From the NCBI RefSeq assembly GCF_020873915.1, contig NZ_JAHWGP010000012.1, positions 62,001 through 126,000 of the forward strand: a stretch of 64,000 bases of DNA, written 5' to 3'. Below the pieces are notes generated by a model that was not told where the DNA came from, made no database searches, and worked only from the letters and a program-made list of their open reading frames with translations. Shown one piece after another: positions 17,238-24,222 of the stretch. Each line of letters opens with the position of its first letter. Within the stretch, counting starts at the first letter, position 1. The DNA comes from Streptomyces sp. DH5 (GTDB lineage Bacteria > Actinomycetota > Actinomycetes > Streptomycetales > Streptomycetaceae). A program made the position numbers and the translations under genes.

Positions 17238-17453
17238 TCAGACGCTCCGCTCCGAGGAAGCCAGCCGGACGAACCCCGCCCACGCGTCAGGAGACACCGT
17301 GACGAGGGGTCCGGCGGCGGCCTTGGAGTCCCGGACGTGCACGACTGCCGTTCCGCTCGCGACCTCTACGCATTCACCGCCCTCGGTTCCGCTGTAGCTG
17401 CTCTTGAACCAGGCGAGGCCGGAGGCGACGGTCGAGGACTCAGCGCTCTTCAT
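17238..17453 (-). CDS. DUF397 domain protein
   Basis: This 71-aa protein is a single DUF397 domain: FKSSYSG near residue 16, GECVEVA, VHVRDSK, and a final SPDAWAGFV. Streptomycetes encode dozens of these, nearly always next to an XRE/DUF5753 regulator, as here. The start overlaps the stop of that regulator (ATGA), so they are co-translated. The regulator is thought to control or sequester the DUF397 partner; examples such as the whiJ locus influence development. Confidence 0.93.
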   Translation of the reverse strand: MKSAESSTVASGLAWFKSSYSGTEGGECVEVASGTAVVHVRDSKAAAGPLVTVSPDAWAGFVRLASSERSV

Positions 17454-18370
17454 GGCGATCCCAGCAACCTTTCGATGAACTCCGTTGACTCTCGCGGACT
17501 GAGAGCCTGTGATCGGATAATCCCATAGAGCGCGGCGGCCAGAACTCCTTGTTCCGGGTCGGTCTCCAGAGAACCGATGCCCCGTGCCTCGGCGTACACG
17601 AACTTCTTGCCGTCCCTGCGCGTGACGACGGTGAAGGGCCCGTTCACGCCCGCATTGTCCTCACGGTCGAGCGGCATGATCTGGATCTCGACATTGCGCT
17701 TCTGCCCGATCAGCAGCAGGTGCTCCAGTTGTCCTCGCAGCACGGTCTTGCCGCCATAGGGACGTCGTAGGAGCGACTCGTCCAGGACGAAGCTCAGGAA
17801 GGGCGCCGGTTGACGGTCGAAGATGTCCTGCCGGGCCAATCGTGCTGCCACACGTTGCTCTGTGGTCTCTTCGTCCAGAGGGGGGCGCCTCATGCCGAGC
17901 AGCCCTCTCATGTACTCCTCCGTCTGGAGCAGCCCGTTGAGGACGGGCATGCTGTACGAGACGAGCTCAACCGCCTCCTTCTCCAGCGTCGCCATCCCCT
18001 GGAAGAACACCGGATACTGAGCCCGCTCCACCTCCTCCTTCCACACGCACAGCAGCCCGCCCGCCCCCAGCACCTCGTCAGCCCGCTCGATCGTCCTCGG
18101 CGACGGGATCCTCCGTCCCTGCTCGAACGACGCGACCGTGGCCGCCGAGTACCCGATGCGGCTCCCGAACTCCGCCCGGTCCAGCCCTTCCCGGAGCCGC
18201 AGCGTCTTCAGGGTCTGCCCGAACGCGGCGACCACGCCCCTGCCGCCGCCGTCCTCGGGACGGCACGCGCCGCCCCCGCCGTCGTCGCTCTCCCACCCAT
18301 CCCCGACACTCACGACCGTTCCGCCGTCGCCGCCGCCCGCGAGGGCTTCCGCGTCCGTACGCTTCGTCAT
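17450..18370 (-). CDS. XRE family regulator with DUF5753 domain
   Basis: The ATG at 18370 (MTKRTDAE) gives 306 aa; the frame is open 36 codons further but with poor codon use. After a Gly/Asp-rich N-terminus, residues 50-105 are an XRE helix-turn-helix (LKTLRLREGLDRAEFGSRIG, then FEQGRRIPS). Residues 135-300 are the DUF5753 effector domain, with LLQTEEYMRGLL and a late FVYAEA. It forms a triad with the DUF397 protein downstream and the divergent HATPase at 18518, the arrangement known from whiJ-type loci. Confidence 0.93.
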   Translation of the reverse strand: MTKRTDAEALAGGGDGGTVVSVGDGWESDDGGGGACRPEDGGGRGVVAAFGQTLKTLRLREGLDRAEFGSRIGYSAATVASFEQGRRIPSPRTIERADEVLGAGGLLCVWKEEVERAQYPVFFQGMATLEKEAVELVSYSMPVLNGLLQTEEYMRGLLGMRRPPLDEETTEQRVAARLARQDIFDRQPAPFLSFVLDESLLRRPYGGKTVLRGQLEHLLLIGQKRNVEIQIMPLDREDNAGVNGPFTVVTRRDGKKFVYAEARGIGSLETDPEQGVLAAALYGIIRSQALSPRESTEFIERLLGSP

Positions 18371-18517
18371 GCACCACCGCCTTCTCCGGCTCAACGCGCC
18401 CGCCGGGGGCGCCGTCACGCCGCACGCCTCGTACGCGGGCCGACACCCCACGTACAGCGGGCCGCGTCGGTGCGTCACCGCTGGTCACGCCACGCGACCA
18501 ACGGGACCGTGGTCGGC

Positions 18518-19036
18518 ATGACGAACAACCCCGCCGGCCTCACCGGCCCCCTCGCTCACTTGGACAACACCCCGCCCGAAATCGTGCCGGCGATCCACAC
18601 CTTCGCGATGCGCTTCACCTCCACCCCGCGCGGAGCCCGTCTCGCCCGTCATCTCACCGCCGTCCGCCTGGACGCCTGGGGCGTCCCGTACGGCACCGAC
18701 GACCACGACGCGATCGTGCTGATCGTCGCTGAGCTGACGGCGAACGCCGTGCTGCACGGCAACGTCCCCGGCCGGGACTTCCACCTCCGGCTCCACATGC
18801 GCGCCGAGCCCGGTTCCGCCACCGTCCGGGTCGAGGTCACCGACACCCGGGGCGAACGGGTCCCGCCCCGACCGGGCGACGCCCGGCCCGCGGTCCCCGC
18901 CGGCGACGAAACCGGCCGGGGCCTCCTCCTGGTCGCAGCGCTCGCCGCCCACTGGGGCTGGCACCCACGGCCGGACGGCCCGGGCAAGACGGTCTGGGCG
19001 GAGCGTGAGGTTCCGGCCGGGCCGGTGGGCCCGTGA
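18518..19036 (+). CDS. ATP-binding anti-sigma-factor-like protein (HATPase_c)
   Basis: The ATG at 18518 gives about 172 aa; a GTG three codons earlier is possible. It is a single GHKL ATPase domain: IVAELTANAVLHG (N box) near residue 70, VEVTDTRGE (G1) near 105, and GRGLLLVAALA (G2) near 132. This is the RsbW/SpoIIAB-like family, very abundant in Streptomyces. It is transcribed away from the XRE/DUF397 pair across about 150 bases that must carry both promoters. Confidence 0.9.
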   Translation: MTNNPAGLTGPLAHLDNTPPEIVPAIHTFAMRFTSTPRGARLARHLTAVRLDAWGVPYGTDDHDAIVLIVAELTANAVLHGNVPGRDFHLRLHMRAEPGSATVRVEVTDTRGERVPPRPGDARPAVPAGDETGRGLLLVAALAAHWGWHPRPDGPGKTVWAEREVPAGPVGP

Positions 19037-19051
19037 GCGCAGGCGCTGGAC

Positions 19052-19069
19052 GGGTACGTACCCGTACCC
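19052..19069. promoter_or_regulatory. Operator-like repeats before the RHH/PIN-like pair
   Basis: A perfect 12-bp palindrome GGGTACGTACCC is followed at once by a third GTACCC half-site. A possible -10 (TATCTT, 19071-19076) lies directly beside it. Repeated half-sites touching the -10 are typical of antitoxin autorepression. Confidence 0.6.
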
Positions 19070-19100
19070 GTATCTTGGTGGTCGGAACGAAGGAGGCACC

Positions 19101-19358
19101 ATGTCCGACGCCAACGTCCGCATCCCCGCCGAGGCCCGCGACAGGCTCGCCCGGATAGCTTCCTCCGAAGGCATGTCCCTGCGGGGCTACCTCTCCCACC
19201 TCGCGGAGACGCTGCTCACCCCCGAGGAGCGTGCGGAGAGGGCCGAGCAGGCCCGCGCCGCCCTGCGCGAGTGGAACGGTTACGACCCGAGCGCGAGCGA
19301 ACAGGCGGCTCTCGACGCGGAGCTCGACCGGCGGCTGAGCGAGGCGGGCGTCAGGTGA
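19101..19358 (+). CDS. Small ribbon-helix-helix-like antitoxin candidate
   Basis: The ATG at 19101 has an AAGGAGG seven bases upstream. The 85-aa product begins with a strand-helix-helix pattern (VRIPAEARDRLARIA, then GMSLRGYLSHLAETLL) resembling RHH/CopG proteins. An acidic and arginine-rich C-terminal helix could embrace a partner. The gene ends in a GTGA overlap with the PIN-like gene, and half-site repeats lie upstream. Together these suggest an antitoxin, although no experiment is known to me for this family. Confidence 0.75.
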   Translation: MSDANVRIPAEARDRLARIASSEGMSLRGYLSHLAETLLTPEERAERAEQARAALREWNGYDPSASEQAALDAELDRRLSEAGVR

Positions 19359-19738
19359 CGGTCGAACCCCTGCACATCGTCCTGGACGACACCGCGATGG
19401 TCGCGGCAGGGAAGGGCAACGCACTCGCCTCCCGGCTGATCCATCGTGCTCATGCCGAGGCGGGCTGGTTCCTCTACGCCCCGGCCTGTGCCCTGGTCTC
19501 GGCCGACCGTGTGCGGCCGGGCACGGCGGAGCATCTCGCCGCGCTCCCCGGCATCACCGTCCTGGAGCTGGACCTGCCCGCCGCGCTGGCCGTGGCGCGC
19601 GAGACCTCCTGGGCCCCGGCCCACACCCGGTACGCCGCCGAGCCGACGGCGGAGCGGCCGAACGGCGCAGTGATCGCCACCACCGCACCCGAGGCGTGGA
19701 AGGGGCAGCCCGTACGTCTCATCGAGTTGGGTCCCTGA
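19355..19738 (+). CDS. PIN-like protein with degraded active site
   Basis: A GTG at 19355 overlaps the preceding stop and gives 127 aa. The pattern of strands and helices follows a PIN domain: LHIVLDDTAMVAAG at the N-terminus, a middle FLYAPACAL strand, and a C-terminal AVARETSWAPAHTRYAAE and GAVIATTAPEAW. Only the first acidic position (Asp11/Asp12) is kept. The Glu expected after the second strand and the later Asp residues are absent. It may be an inactive toxin relative, or its activity may differ from ordinary VapC. It is co-transcribed with the small RHH-like gene. Confidence 0.72.
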   Translation: MTVEPLHIVLDDTAMVAAGKGNALASRLIHRAHAEAGWFLYAPACALVSADRVRPGTAEHLAALPGITVLELDLPAALAVARETSWAPAHTRYAAEPTAERPNGAVIATTAPEAWKGQPVRLIELGP

Positions 19739-20325
19739 TCGCCGGAACGCGGTAGGAATCGTCACGGGTGGCCGGTGGCCGCGCGCCGGACGGCTGGGAG
19801 CGCCGCGTGTCGAGGCTCCGGGCGGCCGGCGAGGGCGGTGACGCGAGCGCCGAGCGCCTTGCCCAGCCGCACGGCGACGCTGCCGACCGCGTCAGGGCGG
19901 TCATCCAGCGGCGAGCCGGCGGGGGCGGGTGCGGGGCGTACTGGGGCGGGGGGCCCGGTGCGGTGCCGGTCCGCTGAACGCTCACCCCACTGTCTCCCCT
20001 GCCCGTCGTGCGTGACTCGCCGCCGTTGTCCCACCGACGCTGTTGTACCGCTCGACTGTGCCCTACGTGCGGCACACCGTGTGAACCGGCCTCACCGGGT
20101 CAGATGTGCAGGTCAATAAACGGCGGCGGCCGCCGGACGACGCCCGGGAGGGTTGGCTCACCGCTGGGCGTGCCCGGGAGCACGCCCTCCGCCCTGTCGG
20201 CGGAAGGGGCCGGGGCCTTCTCCACGTCACCCCGCCGACCACGCGTCGGCCGACGCGCGCGTACGCCCCGTTACGTCGCCGAACCGACGGCCGGGCGACG
20301 AGCTTCCCGCGCCGTTCCGCGTGCG
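19739..20325. other. Gene-poor stretch between two toxin-antitoxin-like pairs
   Basis: Several short ORFs exist on both strands but none has a good start signal or a recognisable product. The stretch could contain decayed sequence; I see no repeats, tRNA or IS ends in it. Confidence 0.45.
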
Positions 20326-20341
20326 TAGTACGATGTAGTAC
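20326..20341. promoter_or_regulatory. Operator/promoter of the Phd-VapC pair
   Basis: TAGTAC occurs at 20326 and again at 20336, exactly one helical turn apart. TACGAT (20329-20334) is a plausible -10 placed so that transcription starts at the ATG (20342), giving a leaderless mRNA. Binding of the antitoxin to these repeats would block the promoter. Confidence 0.6.
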
Positions 20342-20590
20342 ATGGAGACGACCGCGCGTGACTTCAACCAGAACGCCTCGAGGATCCTCGCCGCGGCCGA
20401 GCGCGGCGAGCGGATCACGGTGACGAAGAACGGACGGCCGGTCGCCGTACTGTCGCCGGTCACGGCGGAGCCCGTGCCCGATCACCCCACGGACCCGATG
20501 GGTGACGACGACATCCCCGTGTTCCACAGTGGCTCCAGGATCGACTGGTCCGAGGGCCGTGGCTCGTACCTGGAGGGCTTCGGCGCATGA
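20342..20590 (+). CDS. Phd/YefM family antitoxin
   Basis: This 82-aa protein has the classic Phd/YefM N-terminus: METTARDFNQNASRILAAAE, then GERITVTKNGRPVAVLSP (residues 23-40). The flexible acidic C-terminus would bind and mask the toxin. Translation is coupled to the PIN toxin by an ATGA overlap. Direct repeats over the likely promoter suggest autorepression. Confidence 0.92.
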   Translation: METTARDFNQNASRILAAAERGERITVTKNGRPVAVLSPVTAEPVPDHPTDPMGDDDIPVFHSGSRIDWSEGRGSYLEGFGA

Positions 20591-21015
20591 CCGTCCTCAT
20601 TGCCGACACCTCGGGCCTGTTTTCGCTGTTCGATGCGGACGCTCCCGAGCACGCGGCCTGCCGCAAGGCGGTCGCGGCTGCCTCCCACCTGGTGGTGAGC
20701 CCGCTGGTCCTCGCCGAACTCGACTACCTCCTCGGCTCACGGGTCGGACCCGAGGCCGCGCACGCGGCGCTGGGCCACGTCAGGGACCGCGTCGCCGTGC
20801 GCCGGTACGCAGTCCCGGAGATCGAACCGCATCTGTCGACGGCGCTGGTCACCATGCGCAGGTATCCGCAGATCGGTCTCACGGACACCATGAACGTGGT
20901 GATGGCGGCCGAATACCACACGGACGTGATCCTCACTCTGGACCGCCGCCACTTCCGCATGGTCCGGCCCCTGACCGGGCACACCGCTTTCCGCCTGTGG
21001 CCCGACGACCAGTGA
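20587..21015 (+). CDS. PIN domain toxin (VapC-like ribonuclease)
   Basis: This 142-aa PIN protein keeps all four acidic residues of the metal-binding active site: Asp7 (LIADTSG), Glu44 (VLAELDYLL), Asp100 (GLTDTMNVV) and Asp119 (LTLDRRHF). VapC toxins are site-specific RNases, often cutting tRNA or rRNA loops. It forms a type II pair with the Phd-like gene in front. The nearest downstream neighbours are the 243-aa protein and the Y RNA, but these are separated by a 106-base gap and probably have their own promoter. Confidence 0.93.
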   Translation: MTVLIADTSGLFSLFDADAPEHAACRKAVAAASHLVVSPLVLAELDYLLGSRVGPEAAHAALGHVRDRVAVRRYAVPEIEPHLSTALVTMRRYPQIGLTDTMNVVMAAEYHTDVILTLDRRHFRMVRPLTGHTAFRLWPDDQ

Positions 21016-21121
21016 CTCCCCGGCGGCGGGCGGTAGCGGTTGACGTGCCGCGGCAGTAAACGAGCTGCGCCTGTCCGACCTGGCGGGTTAAGTTCCTGCC
21101 TGTTCGGAAGAGGGGGACGAC

Positions 21122-21853
21122 ATGGCGAAGCTGAACCAGATCATCGCTGTCGAGAAGGGTGTCAAGAGCAAGTCGCTCCAGGACATCAACGCCGCGCACG
21201 CCAAGGTGCAGAAGCCCGCGCTGCTGGCCGGGATCTCGCGCACGTACCAGCCGAAGGACGAGGAGGGCGAGCAGCTGCCGCCCGAGTCGACGCGGGTGCA
21301 GGTGCAGGGTGAGGACGTGCTGCGGGAGATGGCCGCCTCGCTGACCCGGCTGTTCGACGTGACCGCCACCAAGGACTGGGCGAACTGCACGGCCCGCGCG
21401 GACGTCACCGTCGACGGGCGGACGATCGTCGCCGACGTGCCGGTCAGCTACCTGCTCTTCCTCGAGAAGCAGCTCACCGATCTGCACACCTTCGTCAAGA
21501 AGCTGCCCACCCTCGACGCCGCCGAGTCCTGGTCCCACGACCCGTCCACGGACTGGTGGAAGACGGACCCGGTGCGCACCATCCGCACCAAGAAGGTGCC
21601 GCGCAACCACGTCAAGGCGGAGGCGACCGACAAGCACCCGGCGCAGGTCGAGGTGTACTACGAGGACGTGCCCATCGGCTACTGGACGACCGTGAAGTTC
21701 TCCGGGGCGCTCCCCGCGCGGCGGGTCAACGAGCTCGCCGAGCGGGTCGAGAGGCTCCAGCAGGCGGTGAAGTTCGCCCGCGAGGAGGCCAACGGCGCCG
21801 AGGTCACCGACCAGCGGGTCGGGGACGCGGTGTTCGGCTACCTGTTCGGCTGA
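21122..21853 (+). CDS. Uncharacterised 243-aa protein adjacent to a Y RNA
   Basis: The ATG at 21122 follows GGAAGAGGGGGAC. The product has no signal peptide or membrane helix. Its N-terminus is Lys-rich and helical (MAKLNQIIAVEKGVKSKSLQ), then a charged stretch and a beta-rich core with VPVSYLLFLEKQLTDLHTF at about 109-127. A basic segment (IRTKKVPRNHVKAEAT, about 158-173) and a final helix ending VFGYLFG complete it. I recall a family of this kind being catalogued only as a domain of unknown function (possibly DUF7873), which I could not verify. The basic regions and position 210 bases before a YrlA-type RNA suggest RNA binding; that is inference. Confidence 0.85.
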   Translation: MAKLNQIIAVEKGVKSKSLQDINAAHAKVQKPALLAGISRTYQPKDEEGEQLPPESTRVQVQGEDVLREMAASLTRLFDVTATKDWANCTARADVTVDGRTIVADVPVSYLLFLEKQLTDLHTFVKKLPTLDAAESWSHDPSTDWWKTDPVRTIRTKKVPRNHVKAEATDKHPAQVEVYYEDVPIGYWTTVKFSGALPARRVNELAERVERLQQAVKFAREEANGAEVTDQRVGDAVFGYLFG

Positions 21854-21881
21854 CGCCGACCGAAGATAGCCATCATGATCG

Positions 21882-21903
21882 CCCCCGCGTGCGAGCGCGG
21901 GGG
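21882..21903 (+). terminator. Terminator after the 243-aa protein gene
   Basis: CCCCCGCG-TGCGAG-CGCGGGGG is a perfect 8-bp GC stem, 29 bases past the stop. It separates this transcript from the Y RNA. Confidence 0.75.
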
Positions 21904-22063
21904 TGCGCTACGGGGCGCGGGCCGGACTGAGGACCGGTTCGCGCCAGGAGCGCAAGCTGACACTGAAGTTCAGCCTGAAAGCGCGGCTCGCCGAGACGGC
22001 GGCCGCGGTCAATCTCAGACTCTCGCTCCAGTCTCAGCATCGCCGCCGATCGCCGGACCGACC

Positions 22064-22171
22064 GGGGACGGACGAACGCCGTCGGATGCGAGTTCGACTC
22101 TCGCCTGCGCCTCTTGCCTGGCGCGGTAGTTCAAAGGAAGAACACGACGGCATGATGACTGATCCGTCCTC
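22064..22171 (+). ncRNA. Y RNA of the YrlA type (closed tRNA mimic with Ro60-binding stem)
   Basis: Every helix can be drawn. The lower Y stem is 22064-22072 with 22163-22171. Its internal loop carries GACGAACG (22071-22078), an exact match to the bacterial Ro60-binding consensus GNCGAAN(0-1)G. Then comes the anticodon-arm equivalent, 22078-22084 with 22145-22151 (7 bp). The T arm is GCGAG-TTCGACT-CTCGC (22088-22104) with a canonical T loop. The acceptor-like helix CTGCGCC/GGCGCGG (7 bp, one G-U) is closed by an 8-base loop TCTTGCCT, so no CCA end exists. The D arm is GTTC-AAAGGAA-GAAC (22129-22143). T arm before D arm, joined through a closed acceptor stem, is the published YrlA architecture. 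Exact ends are not determined. Confidence 0.9.
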
Positions 22172-22191
22172 TTAAACGCGCCGGCGTGCGC

Positions 22192-22250
22192 ACGTGGGTG
22201 GCATCCCCAGGGGCCCGGGAGCTGGATACGACTCCCGGGCTCCGCCACGT
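22192..22250. terminator. Two-part hairpin between the Y RNA and the converging gene
   Basis: GCCCGGGAG (22213-22221) pairs with CTCCCGGGC (22232-22240) around a 10-base loop, nested inside ACGTGG/CCACGT. It lies between the Y RNA and the stop of the minus-strand gene and could end both transcripts. Confidence 0.65.
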
Positions 22251-22519
22251 CAGGACCAGGCCGCGGCCAGGAGGACCGGGTAGAGCACGCTCAGCGATCC
22301 CGTGGTCAGGCCGGCGCCGCACCGCACACGGTGGAGCCCCCGGCCGAGTCCGAGCAGCGCGAAGGTGACGGCCAGGCTGCCGAAGAGCAGCGGGAGCGCG
22401 ATGCCGAGGAGCCCGGCGAACACGGCGGCGACCAGGGCGGCCGTGCCGAGGACGAGAGAGACCGGGCCGTAGAGGGTCGCGGGGCTGTCTTCGGATGCGG
22501 ATGCGGATGCGGTGGCCAT
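22250..22519 (-). CDS. Small membrane protein
   Basis: The ATG at 22519 has GAGGAG seven bases upstream, giving 89 aa; an upstream extension lacks protein-like sequence. After a short Ala/Ser tail with three GCATCC repeats in the DNA, two hydrophobic helices follow (about 17-40 and 42-62), then a third short one. It resembles the small DUF4190-type membrane proteins common in actinobacteria, but I cannot name a function. It diverges from the TIGR01777 gene with a shared palindromic site between them. Confidence 0.78.
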   Translation of the reverse strand: MATASASASEDSPATLYGPVSLVLGTAALVAAVFAGLLGIALPLLFGSLAVTFALLGLGRGLHRVRCGAGLTTGSLSVLYPVLLAAAWS

Positions 22520-22605
22520 GGTGGCTCCTCGCTCGAGGTGGTCGGCTCGTCGGCGTGCGGGTGACGGACCGCTGCACCCGCCATCGTGACACGCCGGAGC
22601 GGATA

Positions 22606-22621
22606 TTTGAACACGTTCAAA
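22606..22621. promoter_or_regulatory. TTTGAAC palindrome in a divergent promoter region
   Basis: TTTGAAC-AC-GTTCAAA is a perfect 7-2-7 inverted repeat between the divergent small membrane protein gene and the epimerase gene. Its form resembles TetR-family operators, and no TetR gene is adjacent. Confidence 0.6.
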
Positions 22622-22658
22622 AGCTGTGTAGGGTGAGGCCCGACGAAGGGCGGGGCTG

Positions 22659-23642
22659 ATGAAGATCGTGATTCCCGGGGGCACCGGTCAGGTGGGAAGC
22701 GTCCTCAACCGTGCGCTGGGCGCTGCCGGGCACGAGGTCGTGGTGCTGACCCGGCGGCCGGCGGGGCCGGGGGAGGTGTACTGGGACGGCCGGACCGCGG
22801 GGGAGTGGGCCGGTGAGGTCGACGGCAGCGACGTCGTGATCAACCTCGCCGGACACAGCGTGAGCTGCCGGTACACGGCCGACAACCTCCGCGCCATGAT
22901 GGACTCGCGGGTGCTGTCCACCCGCGTCGTCGGCGAGGCGATCGGTGCCGCGGTGCGCCCGCCGCGGGTCTGGCTCCAGATGAGCACCGCCACCGTCTAC
23001 GCCCACCGCTTCGACGCGCCCCACGACGAGGCCACCGGCGTCATCGGCGGCACGGAACCCGACGTGCCGGGCTACTGGTCCCGCAGCGTCGAGATCGCCA
23101 GGTGCTGGGAGCGGGAGCAGGAAGAGGCCGACACCCCCCACACCCGCAAGGTGGCCCTGCGCTCCGCCATGGTGATGAGTCCCGACCGGGGCGGAGTCTT
23201 CGACGTCCTGTCGTGGATGACCAGGCTCGGGCTGGGCGGGCCCGTCGCGGGCGGCGGGCAGTACGTGTCGTGGATCCACGACCACGACTTCGTCCGCGCG
23301 GTCCGGTTCCTGATCGACCGGGAGGACCTCTTCGGACCGGTGAACCTCGCGGCCCCCGAGCCGCTGCCGCAGCGTGTGTTCATGCGCGGCCTGCGCCGGG
23401 CATGGCGGATGCCGGTCGGGTTGCCCGCGACGCGGTGGATGGCGGAGGTGGGCGCCCTCGTGCTGCGCACGGACACCGAACTGCTGCTCAAGAGCCGGCG
23501 GGTGGTCCCCGGGCGGCTGCTCGACGCGGGCTTCGACTTCACCCACCCGGCGTGGCCGGACGCGGCCCGCGACCTGGTGCGGCGTCGCCGCAGCGGACGG
23601 CAGGGCACGAGGACTCCGTCCCGTGCCGTCACGACGCTCTGA
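22659..23642 (+). CDS. NAD-dependent epimerase/SDR protein, TIGR01777 (YfcH-like) family
   Basis: This 327-aa extended short-chain dehydrogenase begins with the nucleotide-binding loop GGTGQVGSVL (residues 7-16). The YfcH-type pattern follows: VINLAGHSV (about 66-74), STATVYAH (about 109) and YWSRSVEIAR. The C-terminal DUF1731 signature FDFTHPAWPDAARDL is near the end. Members are putative cell-division-inhibitor-like or sugar-nucleotide enzymes of unknown substrate. The palindrome upstream is the likely control site. Confidence 0.9.
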   Translation: MKIVIPGGTGQVGSVLNRALGAAGHEVVVLTRRPAGPGEVYWDGRTAGEWAGEVDGSDVVINLAGHSVSCRYTADNLRAMMDSRVLSTRVVGEAIGAAVRPPRVWLQMSTATVYAHRFDAPHDEATGVIGGTEPDVPGYWSRSVEIARCWEREQEEADTPHTRKVALRSAMVMSPDRGGVFDVLSWMTRLGLGGPVAGGGQYVSWIHDHDFVRAVRFLIDREDLFGPVNLAAPEPLPQRVFMRGLRRAWRMPVGLPATRWMAEVGALVLRTDTELLLKSRRVVPGRLLDAGFDFTHPAWPDAARDLVRRRRSGRQGTRTPSRAVTTL

Positions 23643-23663
23643 TCAACCCCCTGAACCCGGAAT

Positions 23664-23680
23664 CCCTTGCGGATCAAGGG
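23664..23680. promoter_or_regulatory. Inverted repeat before the PPOX gene
   Basis: CCCTTG-CGGAT-CAAGGG is a perfect 6-5-6 repeat, 14 bases before the ATG and 22 bases after the epimerase stop. It may be an operator or a short terminator. Confidence 0.4.
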
Positions 23681-23693
23681 TGTTGAGCACGGC

Positions 23694-24152
23694 ATGACTC
23701 AACGCCCCGCCCCGCGCCTCCTGTCCGACGACGCCCTCTCCGACCTGCTCGGCAAGCAGCGGTTCGGCACCCTCGCCACCGTCAAGCGCAGCGGTCACCC
23801 CCATCTGACGACCATGGTGTACGGCTGGGACCCCGAAGCCCGCATCGTGCGGTTCTCGACCACGGCCGACCGGATCAAGGTGACGCACCTGCGCCGCGAC
23901 CCGCGGGCGGCGCTGCACGTGCAGGGCGGCGACGTGTGGTCGTTCGCCGTCGCGGAGGGCGAGGCCGAGCTGACCGGGGTCACGACGGTGCCCGGTGACG
24001 AGGTCGGGCGGGAACTGCTCGGCATGGTCCCCGAGGCCGCGCGGCCGGAGGACCAGCAGGCGTTCTGGGAGGAGTTGGTCGCCGAACGCCGCCTGGTCGT
24101 CCGGCTGAAGGTGGACCGGCTGTACGGCACGGCCCTGGACATCGAAGGCTAG
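23694..24152 (+). CDS. PPOX-class F420-dependent oxidoreductase
   Basis: The ATG at 23694 gives 152 aa; a GTG four codons upstream is possible. It is a split-barrel flavin/F420-binding protein of the TIGR03618-like class: [20 protein letters not shown] (shortened region about 14-35), [23 protein letters not shown] across about 57-79, and a final LYGTALD. Such proteins reduce quinones or other electrophiles using F420H2. The window also encodes an F420:NADPH reductase at 43116, which would supply the cofactor; the genes are not linked. Confidence 0.9.
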   Translation: MTQRPAPRLLSDDALSDLLGKQRFGTLATVKRSGHPHLTTMVYGWDPEARIVRFSTTADRIKVTHLRRDPRAALHVQGGDVWSFAVAEGEAELTGVTTVPGDEVGRELLGMVPEAARPEDQQAFWEELVAERRLVVRLKVDRLYGTALDIEG

Positions 24153-24222
24153 GGAAAGCCCGGAGCGGGCTCCCCGGCAGGGCTTGCCTTCGCGTGTGCT
24201 CGAAGTCGTAGCGTCCCGGGCC

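Noticed and set aside
19762-20075. Small ORFs on both strands between the toxin-antitoxin pairs
   Set aside because: They overlap one another, lack ribosome sites and read as low-complexity peptides.
22088-22143. Ordinary tRNA gene
   Set aside because: The T arm precedes the D arm, the acceptor stem is closed by a loop and no anticodon loop exists, so it is not a decoding tRNA.
21903-22175. 90-codon ORF over the Y RNA
   Set aside because: It runs through the structured RNA, has no start signal and ends in a peptide dictated by the RNA helices.
22212-22241. Second tRNA-like T arm
   Set aside because: The stem is 9 bp and the loop is 10 bases without TTC; it is better explained as a terminator.
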